Source: Emmonsiellopsis sp. PD_33 (lineage: Eukaryota; Ascomycota; Eurotiomycetes; Onygenales; Ajellomycetaceae). From it: DNA of 41,602 nt. The stretch's first letter is position 1, and the number at the start of each line of letters is the position of its first letter. This document shows positions 1-9,441 of this stretch, one piece after another. A program made the translations under genes and the position numbers. The notes under the pieces are model-generated. The model did no database searches, was not told the DNA's origin, and saw nothing but the letters and a program-made list of their open reading frames with translations. Location: assembly GCA_032988165.1 (NCBI GenBank), contig JANTQF010000316.1:1-41602 (forward strand), in the 5' to 3' direction.

Positions 1-357
1 GTGAGGTATGAGGTGGGTGTTGTGGTGTTGGTGAGGGGGTGGGGAGGGGGGGGGGGGAGGAGGAGGTGGTGGTGGGGTGGGTGGGTGTGGGGGGGTGGGT
101 TTGTGGGGTGTGGGTTGGGGAGGGGGGGAGTGGGGGGGGGTGGGTTGTGGGGGGGGGGGGGGGGCGGGGCGGGGGGGGGGCGGCTGGGGGGGGTGGGGGG
201 GGGGGAGGGGTTGCGAAGAAGGTTAAGTGGGAGGATGAGGGTGTTGGAGAGGAAGAGGGGGAGGCGGTTGTTGAGGGGGAGATTGGAGATGGGGACGGAG
301 ATGTGGAGGGGCAGGAAGAAGAAGAAGAGGGGGAGGGGGATGAATGAAGTGGCTTGA
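1..357. other. G-rich low-complexity edge, possible 3' end of a truncated gene
   Basis: The first ~230 bases are nearly pure G/T on the + strand with several runs of five to twelve G. They then pass into a purine-rich tract that, in the frame ending at 347, would read as a glycine-rich stretch followed by a very acidic Glu/Asp/Gly tail and a stop. This could be the C-terminus of a + strand gene cut by the window edge, with the frame made uncertain by homopolymers. It could equally be plain low-complexity DNA. The runs of G have G-quadruplex potential. No domain is recognisable. Confidence 0.3.
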
Positions 358-682
358 TATTGCATACTCTTTCCATCTGTACATACATATATAAGCTAGC
401 ATCGCCGAAGTTGCCTGTCTTGTCTGTCCTGTCCGTCTGTCTATGTATAGGTGAGTATATCTATACCCATCTAGGGATACTACTGTAGCGATATATATGA
501 ACATATATGTACCCAGGGCTACAACCGGAGAGATGACATGGTAATAAACAAATATGACTCTTCCAAGGTTCTTTACATAGCTAGTTACCACTGATAGCTA
601 TCTAGCTCTGCTACACTCAGTCACTTTGCATCTATACATGTTCCTGCCTTACCCCCCTTAATTTCAAATACATAGCTTACAT

Positions 683-711
683 TTATTATTATTATTATTA
701 TTATTATTATA
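683..711. repeat. (TTA)n microsatellite
   Basis: About nine consecutive TTA units are seen directly. This is a simple repeat with no coding role. Confidence 0.95.
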
Positions 712-1414
712 AGAGTCATATTTCCCGAGAGCCTGAAGTTCACCAGACACAGGATATATACATCCCAAGAAAACTAAATGGGTAAAAAACCAAGAAGAAA
801 ATAAAATAGTTAACTAAGAGAGATAAAAATAAAATAAAACCCAAACCAAGATATATGAAGAATAAAGCAAAACAAGGAAGATAGGATAAACTAGAGGATT
901 AATGGGTAGAGTAAACTAAGTAACAGGAAACTCAACCTAAACCCCTTAATAGTCCCAAAAAATTCCAAGTTGCAGCAAAGAACACCATGACTTACATACA
1001 TCCGTACATACAATCCCAGACTCAATCAAAATACAGGTAAATAAATGATCAAAACTCCAGCTCCAAACCCGACTGAAGTAAAGAAAAGGTAATATCCCAT
1101 CCCATCCCGATAGTAAACATCCAGAACGCTACCAAAGAGAAAAAAAACCACACACAAACGAACTCCAGATAGATTAGATACCCAGGCCCAGACACAGGCT
1201 AAAATGAAACCCCCCCAATCCCGCAGACTCACCATACAAGTGAGAGAGAGAGAGAGAAACAGAGAGAAAGAAAGAGACGGGGAAACATGAGGAAAATGGG
1301 TATTAATCATGTGCTGCATAAATGGCTAGCTGGTTAGCTAGCTGCCATGGGGAAGAAACATAGTAGAATCTCTCGGCATCAATGCAATGTAATATAACGC
1401 AGTTTATGTGGCGT

Positions 1415-1442
1415 AACGCAACGCAACGCAACGCAACGCAAC
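1415..1442. repeat. (AACGC)n pentanucleotide repeat
   Basis: At least five perfect AACGC units lie immediately downstream of the stop codon of the minus-strand gene at 1451, so the repeat probably falls in its 3' UTR. Confidence 0.9.
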
Positions 1443-1450
1443 CAAACAAC

Positions 1451-2740
1451 TTACACCTCATCATCACCAGCAGCAGCATCCGCACCAGCGGCACTCCCAC
1501 TCTCCCAAATCTCAACCTCAGCTGCCGTGGGCATAACCATACCCATACCCATACCGGTCTGAGTCTGGGTAGATGAGGAATCATCATGCACGGCCGGAGC
1601 TGGAGCTGAGCGGGTGATTAGTGCGGAGATTGCAGCGTGGCTTGCTAGTTTTGGCTGAGAGGGAGTAGCTTCTTGTTGTGGGGGCGGATGTGTGAGGTCA
1701 TCATAGTCATTGTCGTTATCTGCTGGCAGGGGGATGGATTCGGGGGATTGTTCATGATCTTGCTCTTGCTCTTGCTGTTGCTCTTGCTCTGGGAGCTGGA
1801 GCTGGTACTGGTGTCCCTCCGGAGCTGTTATTGTTGGTATCGTCGTTGAGGGTTTGATATTGGACACATTCTCATTTTCGTTGTCATTCTCATTCTCATT
1901 TCCGGCAATGAAATGCGAAATATCCAACTCTCCCAGCGCCGAGCGCGGCTGGTCAGTCATTGTCATCTCCACACTGACCCTACCGCCCACAGCAACAGCC
2001 ACAGGTACAGGTACAGTTGTATCCTGCATCCCCTCACCCCCTCTCCCTTCAAACTCAGGAGGCGGGATATTCTCCTTCCCCCTATCGTCCACCTCCCAGC
2101 GCTTCCCCCTCGTCTCATCATCACTAATATCCAACACACAAGTCGAATGCTCCATCAAATTCGCCATCTCATCCTGTTCCGTGTCGACGTAGATCTCAAA
2201 ATCCCACGCTTTCGGGCGAGCCTTCTCCTGCAACATCACAGACCTGCTGTTGCTCTGGCTCTGTGGGGTGTTGAATGTGCCATGTAGGGCATCGGCGATG
2301 GAGAAGGGGGCGCGGGCCGCATGGTGCTGCTTAGTAGAAGTAAAGGTTGGCGGGTCGATGCGGGTATATGAGCCAATACTGCGGCGGGAGAATGCCTTGA
2401 TGGGTTTTGATTTTGATTTGGGCGAGCGGCCGGCTGGGGCGCGGAGGGGGGCGGAATTTGGGAGGGAGGGTTTTTTGAGTTGAGTTAGGGGGGTTTGGAG
2501 GCGCTTAGTCGTGTTGATGTTGATGGTTGTGGTGCTGGGTTTGAAGGGGGTGAGGGTGAATTTTGAGGAAGAGGAGGACTTGGAGACGTCCTCATCTGTG
2601 TTGTTTCTGGTGCGTTTGGCGGGGGAGTCGAGGGTGGATGATGGGTCGACGTTTTCGGTGTCGGAGAGGTCGGTGGTGTCGAGGCGGCGTTTGAGGGAGG
2701 CGGTTACTGCTGTGGTTGTTGTCAATACATAGGTCCTCAT
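1451..2740 (-). CDS. Disordered nuclear-type protein with KEN box (hypothetical)
   Basis: Single-exon frame of 429 aa ending in TAA at 1453-1451. I do not recognise a named family. Almost the whole chain is low-complexity: Ser/Thr/Pro-rich N-terminus, basic stretches that could be nuclear localisation signals (AKRTRN near 41-46, RSPKSKSKPIK near 105-115), Asn/Glu repeats near 280-291, a Glu/Gln run near 317-330, and an Ala/Asp-rich tail. Islands that look constrained are PFSIADALHGT (about 145-155), the segment KAWDFEIYVDTEQDEM (177-192) with the DISDDE that follows, GKENIPP (221-227, a KEN box) and RSALGELDISHF (266-277, a minimal RxxL destruction-box form). Several SP/TP sites could be CDK targets. 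The start at 2740 is the first in-frame ATG. The reading frame stays open for 1.3 kb with a protein-like pattern, so I regard it as real. A link to APC/C-controlled turnover is inference. Confidence 0.75.
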   Translation of the reverse strand: MRTYVLTTTTAVTASLKRRLDTTDLSDTENVDPSSTLDSPAKRTRNNTDEDVSKSSSSSKFTLTPFKPSTTTININTTKRLQTPLTQLKKPSLPNSAPLRAPAGRSPKSKSKPIKAFSRRSIGSYTRIDPPTFTSTKQHHAARAPFSIADALHGTFNTPQSQSNSRSVMLQEKARPKAWDFEIYVDTEQDEMANLMEHSTCVLDISDDETRGKRWEVDDRGKENIPPPEFEGRGGEGMQDTTVPVPVAVAVGGRVSVEMTMTDQPRSALGELDISHFIAGNENENDNENENVSNIKPSTTIPTITAPEGHQYQLQLPEQEQQQEQEQDHEQSPESIPLPADNDNDYDDLTHPPPQQEATPSQPKLASHAAISALITRSAPAPAVHDDSSSTQTQTGMGMGMVMPTAAEVEIWESGSAAGADAAAGDDEV

Positions 2741-4660
2741 CTATCTATATTGTAGCCTCTCATACCATTCTGCTGGTTCTTCACGCTTCCAAGGAAGCGG
2801 AGACGGGAAGAGTCAAGCACGCCGAAAGGCTGCCTGGAGGGAGATATAGGTTGCGTAAGGGCCATTTTCGCGTGAAGTAATTGATTGTCGATTTTTGATT
2901 AGGGATGTTTGCTATATATCCTCCTAGGTTTGGTGGGGGGTGGGTGTATAGATAGAGAGTAGAGCAGAATGGATCCGACAAGGCTGGCAACGCAACAATT
3001 CCAGATGAAGGCCTTGTACTATCCTAATTGGGATGATAAACTGGAACGAATATATCCTGATGTCCTAGGAATGAACGGGTTCCAATCCACGCGCTTGGTG
3101 TATATAGAGTCCAGGGTAAACAATGCAACCCCACAAGACGGCCAGGGAAAGATATCAACAGGAACAAGCCCAAAGCAATTGAAGATCCGTCCGCCACGGA
3201 GGTATACGAAGAGGGAGGAAGACGAAGACAAAAGGCGCAGGAAAGGGGGCGAGGCACAGCTTATGTTCAGCGCAGCAGCAGAGGCGAGGGGGGGGGGATA
3301 CGGCGTCGTCGCGTATCACAATGCAGCGCAGTAACCCGTGCGCAAGCCAAGAAGAGAGACTGTTGCCCACTCAAGCTGCTCTCCAAGGGCGGATTGCAAG
3401 CGAGGGATGTAGGAATGTATGCAGATACAGAGCGGGAGGAGAGGTGAATGGCCGTGGAGACTCGAGAGGAGGGGACTGGCGACAATAAGAGGAGCCCGCG
3501 AGCCTCAGGAGCAGAGTCAGCCTGGCCGAGATGCGGGATTCAGGGACCTTGCACCCTGTCCGCAGCGTGGTCTGAGAGTCCTTGAATTGGCAGACGGAAT
3601 TGGCTGTGAGAGAGGCGCACAAACCAGCGGGTGCATGAAGTGAGGTTGCTTGGGCAAATCAGCGGCGGTGGACGGGGATGTTTTCTGCGCGGGCGGAGAC
3701 TAGCGAGGCACGTCGCGAGGAAACACAACAGAACGAACAGAACTATGACCAGACGCGTTGGCGGGAGTTGGTTGGTTGCATAGCCTTTCATCCACAGGTT
3801 TGAGATTGCCTGGGCTGGTTATAAATGTATTCTCCTTTACACGAGAGAAATATGTCGTTGACCCCCGTCTCTATTTTATATCCTTTAGATTCTTGTTGTT
3901 GCTGCCAAACCGCGCAGAAACACCATGCAGTCAGTGTAATGGAGGTAACAGCGGCAATACACCCCCTGAGCCCCGCCTCAAACCGCCTAACCCATTGGCG
4001 CCGACAGCCCTAAAAATAGTTAAAAATAGTTAAAGCCACCCCGCATCCACGCCCAGCCCGGTAGTTAATCTTTCCGTACCAAAACAGACGCCCTTTACGC
4101 GACGCGCCGCATGAGGCTAATTTCTGCACCCGCGGCTCACTTTCTGAACTTGCGAATCAGACTGTGCAGAGGAGGGATGGAGAGGAGGAGAAGGATTGGC
4201 TTTATTTTGGGGCGAGGGAGGGGTGAGGAGGACGCGTTGAGTGGTGGGCTGTGGGAGAGGGGTTCAGTTGACTGAGTTGTGTTGGAGTTGGTTGGGTTAT
4301 GGCTGTCCATCATGGTAATTCAAAGCCTGGGGTATGTGGTTACAGGTGCAATTCTGCCCCCAGTTGAGATTGCAGCTGCATGGAGGAACAAAATGGCCTC
4401 CTGAGACGATGGTTGATATCCAGTGTTCTGCACATTCATTCCCATCTCTCTAGGTACGTGGTAAGGTTACCCCTTTAACTGCCCCTTTTTTCGAACATCT
4501 GCTTTCTGACCCCAGCACCAGACCATGCAGCCGGCATTCCCCGCATCACATCACACCGTGTTCTAATAACATAACTAACCATAGCCTCAAGTTATCACTG
4601 CCAGCCTGTTTCACATTCATAACTTGAACCCTCCTCCCTGTTTTCTCGTGTTTCTTGCCG

Positions 4661-4684
4661 CTGGCTGGCTGGCTGGCTGGCTGG
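4661..4684. repeat. (CTGG)6 microsatellite
   Basis: Six perfect CTGG units are read directly. Confidence 0.95.
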
Positions 4685-4905
4685 ACTGGAGGAGAACTGA
4701 CTGCTTGGTAAATACTTACCCAGGGGGAAACACCCTATCAGCGGAATACCACAGGTCCACTCATGGATAGGGGTTGGCTGGCTTGGCAGGACCTGGCGAT
4801 AAATAGGGGGAGTAGCAATGAGGGGGTCTGTCATGCCATCTGATACATACCTATCCCATAAAAATACTAACCCCCTCTACCTACAGGCACACAATCACTT
4901 AACAA

Positions 4906-5371
4906 ATGGATTGGCCCTCACAACCTTGGAACCCCCTTGCCAATGAACCAACTGCGCCAAAATGTACGGCGGAAGGGGAAGCCATTTCAAGATACTCTAG
5001 CAGCCTGATTAAATACCGTTGCGGCCATTTGAACAGGCCTGATGGACCAGGAGGTTTTCGAAGCTGCCCGCTTGAACTCTACCGTATCATGCTATTAGAC
5101 CACGGTAAAGGATATGGTTAAGAATTTACCCATCCAGAACTATATCCTGGAGGTGCGTCATCCCACCGGATAGAGAAGGATACTTTGTCATACAAACGCT
5201 GATATTCATCCAGGCAAATAATCGAGACCTATGGTCAGCGTGGTCCTGGCGGTGCTGCCATCCCTCTCTCCAATAACCACCCCACTCGCACTGATATGTA
5301 CGCTGAGGGCCTCTATAATCTCAACATGTCCTGCAATGACAAGTCTTCCGTCCATAAAATTGGGAAATAGA
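4906..5371 (+). pseudogene. Possible degraded or mis-read small gene
   Basis: An ATG at 4906 opens a 71-codon frame rich in Trp/Pro/Cys. About 130 bases later another frame (roughly 5222-5371) reads as a natural-looking protein ending in TAG, with strings such as GQRGPGGAAIPLSNN and GLYNLNMSCND. Between them lies a good-looking intron (donor GTGCGT near 5152, branch GCTGAT, acceptor CCAG near 5213), but no combination I tried joins the two frames without a stop. It may be a decayed gene or an unresolved multi-intron gene. No family is recognised. Confidence 0.22.
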
Positions 5372-6095
5372 TCTTTTTCTGCCAGAGGTTCTCCATTGGG
5401 AGGCTGTAAGGTCTGGCTTTTAGATCAATTCACACATGTGAGGGGGTTGACTCTATGAGCACCAGGCATAGCTGATGAAACAGGGAGCAATGACCAGGGA
5501 TAATGCCCCAGATATTACCATCAAGCATTCTATGGGGGTCCCTCCTCGAGCAAGGGGGCATCTTGTGAGCGGAGAGGAAGCATATAGGAGCCGAAGGGAG
5601 TGAATGCTAAGTGGGAACGCCTGCTAGGCCAAAGGGCTTAGCCCTATTGGCCATCATATATCGTCTGCTACATCTGCTTTCCTTGTTTGAGCTACTGTGT
5701 TCCTTCAAGGAAGCCTGGCGCCGAGGAGCGGCATGGATAGGGGTAAGGGGTAAGGGAAAAGTGGTGGAAGGAACCTGGCTCATTTATGAAAATAAATAAT
5801 AGCTACCATCAGTAATATTCAAATGCTGTTGAGAACTGTTTAACTTAGAAAAGGTCGCTCTATGTATTGACTAGAAATAGCTTTGGATGCTTCTTCTCCA
5901 ATTGATAGACCACTGCGCACGGTTTGTTCAATGCCCACCACATATTGATACTAATAGTTTCTATAAAGTGGGTATAATAAGACAAGAAGCAAAGAATTCT
6001 CAGGGAAATATATTCTATACAAACTGGCATTATATGATGATACAAACCCCTTCCCTCGTCCAAAATCCCTCGAGAAAACTGCCATTATATGATAT

Positions 6096-7211
6096 CTAAA
6101 TCTCATCTTCCCAGGGTATACTCGCCATCGCCCCCTCCCTCTCCACACACCTCGCCGACGCCCTCGTTGCCCACCTGACCGCCTTATCCATGAAGGCCTT
6201 CCGCTCGTCAACCGTGATCTCTATTTCTCCCCGCCCCGCCGCCCGCCTCTCGTCCCTCCACCGTGCAATCTGCACCGAGTATCCCCCAACAAACGTATCC
6301 CCTGCCGCCGTAGTGTCAACCACCTTCTCCACTTTGTCCGCCGGCACCTCACCGGTACATCTCTCTCCCTCTACCCCTGACACATCACCAGCGCTATACC
6401 ACACCCCCTTCGCGCCCAACGTAACAAGCACATGCCTTACACCCAACGAATGGAAATACCGCGCAATCTTATCCCTCCTCGCCACGCTTGTCGCCGCACT
6501 CTCCTCACCAGCCACCCTCTCCAGCTCCTTGGGAGCCATAATCTCACACTCCGTCTCGTTCATAATCAGATGATCAACCGCCTTGTATACATCAGCAGGT
6601 AGCCCTCCCTCCGGCGCCGGCGCCGGATTAAACACAACCTCAACACCCCCCTTCCCACCCTCTTTCTCCTCCCACCCCCTAACCCCCTTCAAGATCCCCA
6701 CAACCGTCTCAACAGGAATCTCCGCCTGCAACACCAACACATCCGGCATCGGAACCGCCAACGACATCCCCAACACCTCCTCCGTGCACCGCATCCCCGA
6801 ATAATTCGCCCCAGGCGAGAACAGAATCCGATTCTCTCCGCCCGCAGAGCTATCCACCGTAATCACCGCGACGCCCGTATGCTCGTCTGGGATCTGTCTG
6901 ATGCGGTCCGCGCGGACCCCCGAGGTGTTTAGGAGAGGTTGGAGGAGGGTGGGGAAGTGCGCGTCTAGCTGCCCGACGGCGCCGAGCATTTCGATCTGGA
7001 GGGCTGAGGGGTCGATTGGCGCATTGGCTGTGGATGGGGAGGGTTTTGGGCGCGAGAGACGGCCGCAGGCCACGGCTTGGTTGGCTCCCTTACCGCCCGC
7101 GCTGGTGGTGAAGGAGGTTGCGGTGATGGTTTCGCCGGGCCCTGGGAAGCGGGGGGTTACGGTTACCATGTCCACGTTTAGGGAGCCGATGATGCGGATT
7201 GAGGCGGGCAT
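6096..7211 (-). CDS. Ribokinase (PfkB family)
   Basis: Cytosolic kinase that phosphorylates D-ribose to ribose 5-phosphate, feeding the pentose phosphate pathway and nucleotide synthesis. The 371-aa single-exon product shows the PfkB order: N-terminal IIGSLNVDM (7-15), the sugar-binding GGKGANQA (39-46), FNPAPAP (194-200), the NETECE motif (218-223) that usually helps bind Mg/phosphate, and the C-terminal signature DTTAAGDTFVGGY (299-311), whose Asp305 is the expected catalytic base in the GAGD-type anion hole (here AAGD). The length is a little above the ~300-330 aa of bacterial enzymes because of inserts near 52-68, 180-190 and 312-332, as is common in fungi. The start at 7211 gives an immediate ribokinase N-terminus. 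The stop is TAG at 6098-6096. Other sugar kinases of the family are possible, but the N-terminal motif and GGKGANQA favour ribokinase. Confidence 0.95.
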   Translation of the reverse strand: MPASIRIIGSLNVDMVTVTPRFPGPGETITATSFTTSAGGKGANQAVACGRLSRPKPSPSTANAPIDPSALQIEMLGAVGQLDAHFPTLLQPLLNTSGVRADRIRQIPDEHTGVAVITVDSSAGGENRILFSPGANYSGMRCTEEVLGMSLAVPMPDVLVLQAEIPVETVVGILKGVRGWEEKEGGKGGVEVVFNPAPAPEGGLPADVYKAVDHLIMNETECEIMAPKELERVAGEESAATSVARRDKIARYFHSLGVRHVLVTLGAKGVWYSAGDVSGVEGERCTGEVPADKVEKVVDTTAAGDTFVGGYSVQIARWRDERRAAGRGEIEITVDERKAFMDKAVRWATRASARCVEREGAMASIPWEDEI

Positions 7212-7576
7212 GGTGGTGGTGGAATTGTGCTGTTTTCAAAGTTTATAGAGGATGTAGAGACAAGGCGGGGATGGAGGGGTAATGGGGTTGCCAACGCTGG
7301 AGGTTAGGTATAGGGGGCAGATAAGGGAATTAAATGTGCAGGCAGAGAGGTTTTTTAATAGACAAACCCGCCTCTGCAGACTAAACCCCGACAAGCCCAC
7401 AATTCCCGATATTCTGTCCTGTTGAAACTTGAAGCTGGTGGGGATATTTAGTTCTGGGGATTCCGTCAACAAAAGGCGCCGATGACATAAGACATGGTCC
7501 GAGCTTCTCGAGTCTATTGTTGTTTTTAACCACCACCATCACCAAACCTCACTTCATCTCTCAACTTCATACTGCC
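7212..7576. promoter_or_regulatory. Intergenic region between ribokinase and a possible small gene
   Basis: 365 bp upstream of ribokinase. It would be a divergent promoter if the gene proposed at 7577 is real. I see no specific operator. Confidence 0.4.
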
Positions 7577-8048
7577 ATGCGACTACAGGCGGTCTGTCCA
7601 ACAGATGTAAGTGGGATGGAAAGACGAGCTGCTTCTGGGGACATTGCTAATCACTTGTTTGATAGGTAACTAGGTGACCATAGTCCTGCAAAACATCCCC
7701 CCGCTTCCAACGGCAGTCCTGTTCACAACCCCCGTATGCGATATCTGGCATCTTTCAACAGGAGGAGGGGTAATAGCCGTTTATGAAATCCCATCACTGT
7801 GCTTCCGTCCACAGTGCCACTTGAAGCTGTCCTTCTTTACGGTGGCCCAAACCTATATGTTTCCGGTTGAAAATCGAATCAACATGCGCGACATCTCTTC
7901 TTCGCGACGGGAAAATAAGCAAGATGGAGCCCCAGAAGTCAGGCACCACTACACCTGGACAGCGTATCCGGAAGGCGGAGCCGGAAGCATTGTACATTTA
8001 CATCGTGCTCCGGAAGACTGGATGCTATTTGCGGACAATCCCGATTAA
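7577..8048 (+). CDS. Possible small spliced gene, hypothetical protein
   Basis: A short first exon (7577-7606, MRLQAVCPTD) is followed by a well-formed intron (7607-7673: donor GTAAGT, branch TGCTAATC, acceptor AACTAG). The second exon (7674-8048) stays open to TAA, giving 134 aa in phase. The protein contains no domain I know. It includes a hydrophobic stretch near 14-30 and a charged middle, and ends in FADNPD. Support is only the splice signals and a 125-codon open exon, so it may be chance. It would be transcribed divergently from ribokinase. Confidence 0.33.
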
Positions 8049-8550
8049 CTTTGCCCTCCAAGAGGTCGCACGTGGTAGAATCTTTCAATAGCCGACCGGC
8101 TTCTCAGATCGGCTGATAGGCGCGACGGGCACGATTTGTCGATGGCCAAGGACCCGCGAATAAACGATGTTTGCCAACAACGTCATTGTTGGGTGTGTCC
8201 TGTGGCCTGCTAGTTGTTCCTACTCTTGGGAATAATCTATGTGCAGTGCTTGTTTGAAAATGCATTGACTAATGAGTAGGATGTATGGCTAACTATAAAC
8301 AAGAGTTGGGATAGGGGATGAGGACATTATGGACGTGTTCGGAATACTCCAATCAGATACAAGAAGTGGTGGAAATTATTAGGGGTGGTTGAAGACAGGG
8401 GTGAGGGAAGAGCGGCAAGGGAGAAAAAAAAGATATTAGACGCAGGATTGAAATCTGTTCGGGAGAGAAGTACAGCCATTGGTGTCCTTCATGCCTATTG
8501 TCGTGACCACCGTGTCCGCCGAATTGTTTGGCCACTGAAGCAGTTCTGAT
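8049..8550. other. Intergenic, no gene seen
   Basis: 3' flank of the crotonase gene. A 60-codon minus-strand frame at 8353-8535 has no supporting features. Confidence 0.6.
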
Positions 8551-9441
8551 CTAAAGTTTTGACTGCCGTTTCCGAACAAACTTCAACGCGTCCTCGATCG
8601 CGAGATCACTAACCCTACATCCGGCTTCAAATTCCTGTGACAAGCCGTCCTCCAGCGAGTGTGCGTGGTATGCTGCGTAGTAACAAGACTGGCGATCGGC
8701 GTTCATCCCATCCTGAGGGAAAGCCACCAGCGTCCGCGCAAGTTTGATCGCTGCTTCAAAAGATTGCCCTCGTGGAACGACCCGATTTGCCAACCCCATA
8801 CCGAGAGCTTCCTTTGCTCTGACTGGTCTCCCTGTCAATATCATATCCAGGGCCCGTCCAAGGCCAACTACATGCTGCAGCCGTACCGTTCCACCGTCCA
8901 GCAGCGGCACGCCCATTTTTCGACAGTAAACTCCGAATATGGCATCCTCCTCCACCACCCTCAAATCTGCCAAAAGGCTAAGCTCAAGTCCACCCGAGAC
9001 AGCGTTGCCTGAGACCGCGCATATCACCGGTTTCCGAATCTGCATGCGAGTTGGTCCCAGGGGCCCCATATTCTCCCCCCGTACGGGCTCGAATTGCGAC
9101 CGGGTAATGCTAGGGTGTTCTTCTGGATCAGATGTAGCGGCATGGGGGCCGGCCTGCGGTCGATCCCATGTCTCTAGCTGTGACAAGTCGAAGCCGGCGG
9201 AAAAGTTGCCGCCTTCCCCATAGAAAACGCACACTTTCTGTGACTCATCGGATTCAAAGTCGAGGAATGCGGCATGGAGCTTCTTAGCGGTTGGAATGTT
9301 TATGGCATTGCGTCTCTCTGGGCGGTTTATGCCAATGGCAGTTATACCGTCGCTCCGCTTCGTTATCCGTACTGTTTGGGGCTCGGAGTCGTGGTCTTGT
9401 ATATGGAGGGAGGAGGATAGGGAGGGCATTGAGTGAGCCAT
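8551..9441 (-). CDS. Enoyl-CoA hydratase/isomerase (crotonase) family protein
   Basis: 296-aa single-exon protein of the crotonase fold. The family acts on CoA thioesters in fatty-acid and branched-chain oxidation and in secondary pathways. Motifs in order: INRPERRNAIN (38-48), the first oxyanion-hole strand NFSAGFDLSQLE (79-90), the second oxyanion element SGNAVSGGLELSLLADL (144-160), then FGVYCRKMGVPLLDGGTVRL (169-188), and LTGRPVRAKEALGMGLANRVV (202-222). In classic hydratases the two catalytic glutamates lie in the segment aligned with residues 169-190. Here those places appear to hold Arg/Lys and Asp (CRKMGVPLLDGG), as in a large subgroup of EchA-like proteins whose reaction is often not hydration. 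There is no obvious C-terminal PTS1 (the end is RKRQSKL; SKL would be a canonical tripeptide). The last three residues are in fact S-K-L, so peroxisomal import is strongly suggested. Stop TAG at 8553-8551; start chosen at the first ATG. Confidence 0.95.
   Translation of the reverse strand: MAHSMPSLSSSLHIQDHDSEPQTVRITKRSDGITAIGINRPERRNAINIPTAKKLHAAFLDFESDESQKVCVFYGEGGNFSAGFDLSQLETWDRPQAGPHAATSDPEEHPSITRSQFEPVRGENMGPLGPTRMQIRKPVICAVSGNAVSGGLELSLLADLRVVEEDAIFGVYCRKMGVPLLDGGTVRLQHVVGLGRALDMILTGRPVRAKEALGMGLANRVVPRGQSFEAAIKLARTLVAFPQDGMNADRQSCYYAAYHAHSLEDGLSQEFEAGCRVSDLAIEDALKFVRKRQSKL

Larger units (their letters stand above)
358..1450. other. AT-rich intergenic stretch with microsatellites
   Basis: No convincing gene was seen. 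The stretch is AT-rich with A-rich runs around 780-900, a TTA trinucleotide tract (683-711), a GA-rich tract (about 1239-1275) and an AACGC pentanucleotide tract (1415-1442). The right end is the 3' flank and probable 3' UTR of the minus-strand gene ending at 1451. Confidence 0.6.
2741..6095. other. Gene-poor interval
   Basis: The right flank of the KEN-box gene (2741 onwards) is its promoter. A 121-codon + strand frame at 2969-3334 has no recognisable protein features and is probably chance. 4661-4684 is a CTGG microsatellite. Around 4906-5371 there are protein-like stretches in shifting frames that may be a degraded gene (listed separately). From about 5460 to 6095 I see nothing beyond the 3' flank of ribokinase. 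Confidence 0.5.

Noticed and set aside
1..230. Telomeric repeat
   Set aside because: No TTAGGG periodicity is present.
2969..3334. 121-codon + strand frame
   Set aside because: Highly charged low-complexity tail, no motif, no splice context; likely chance.
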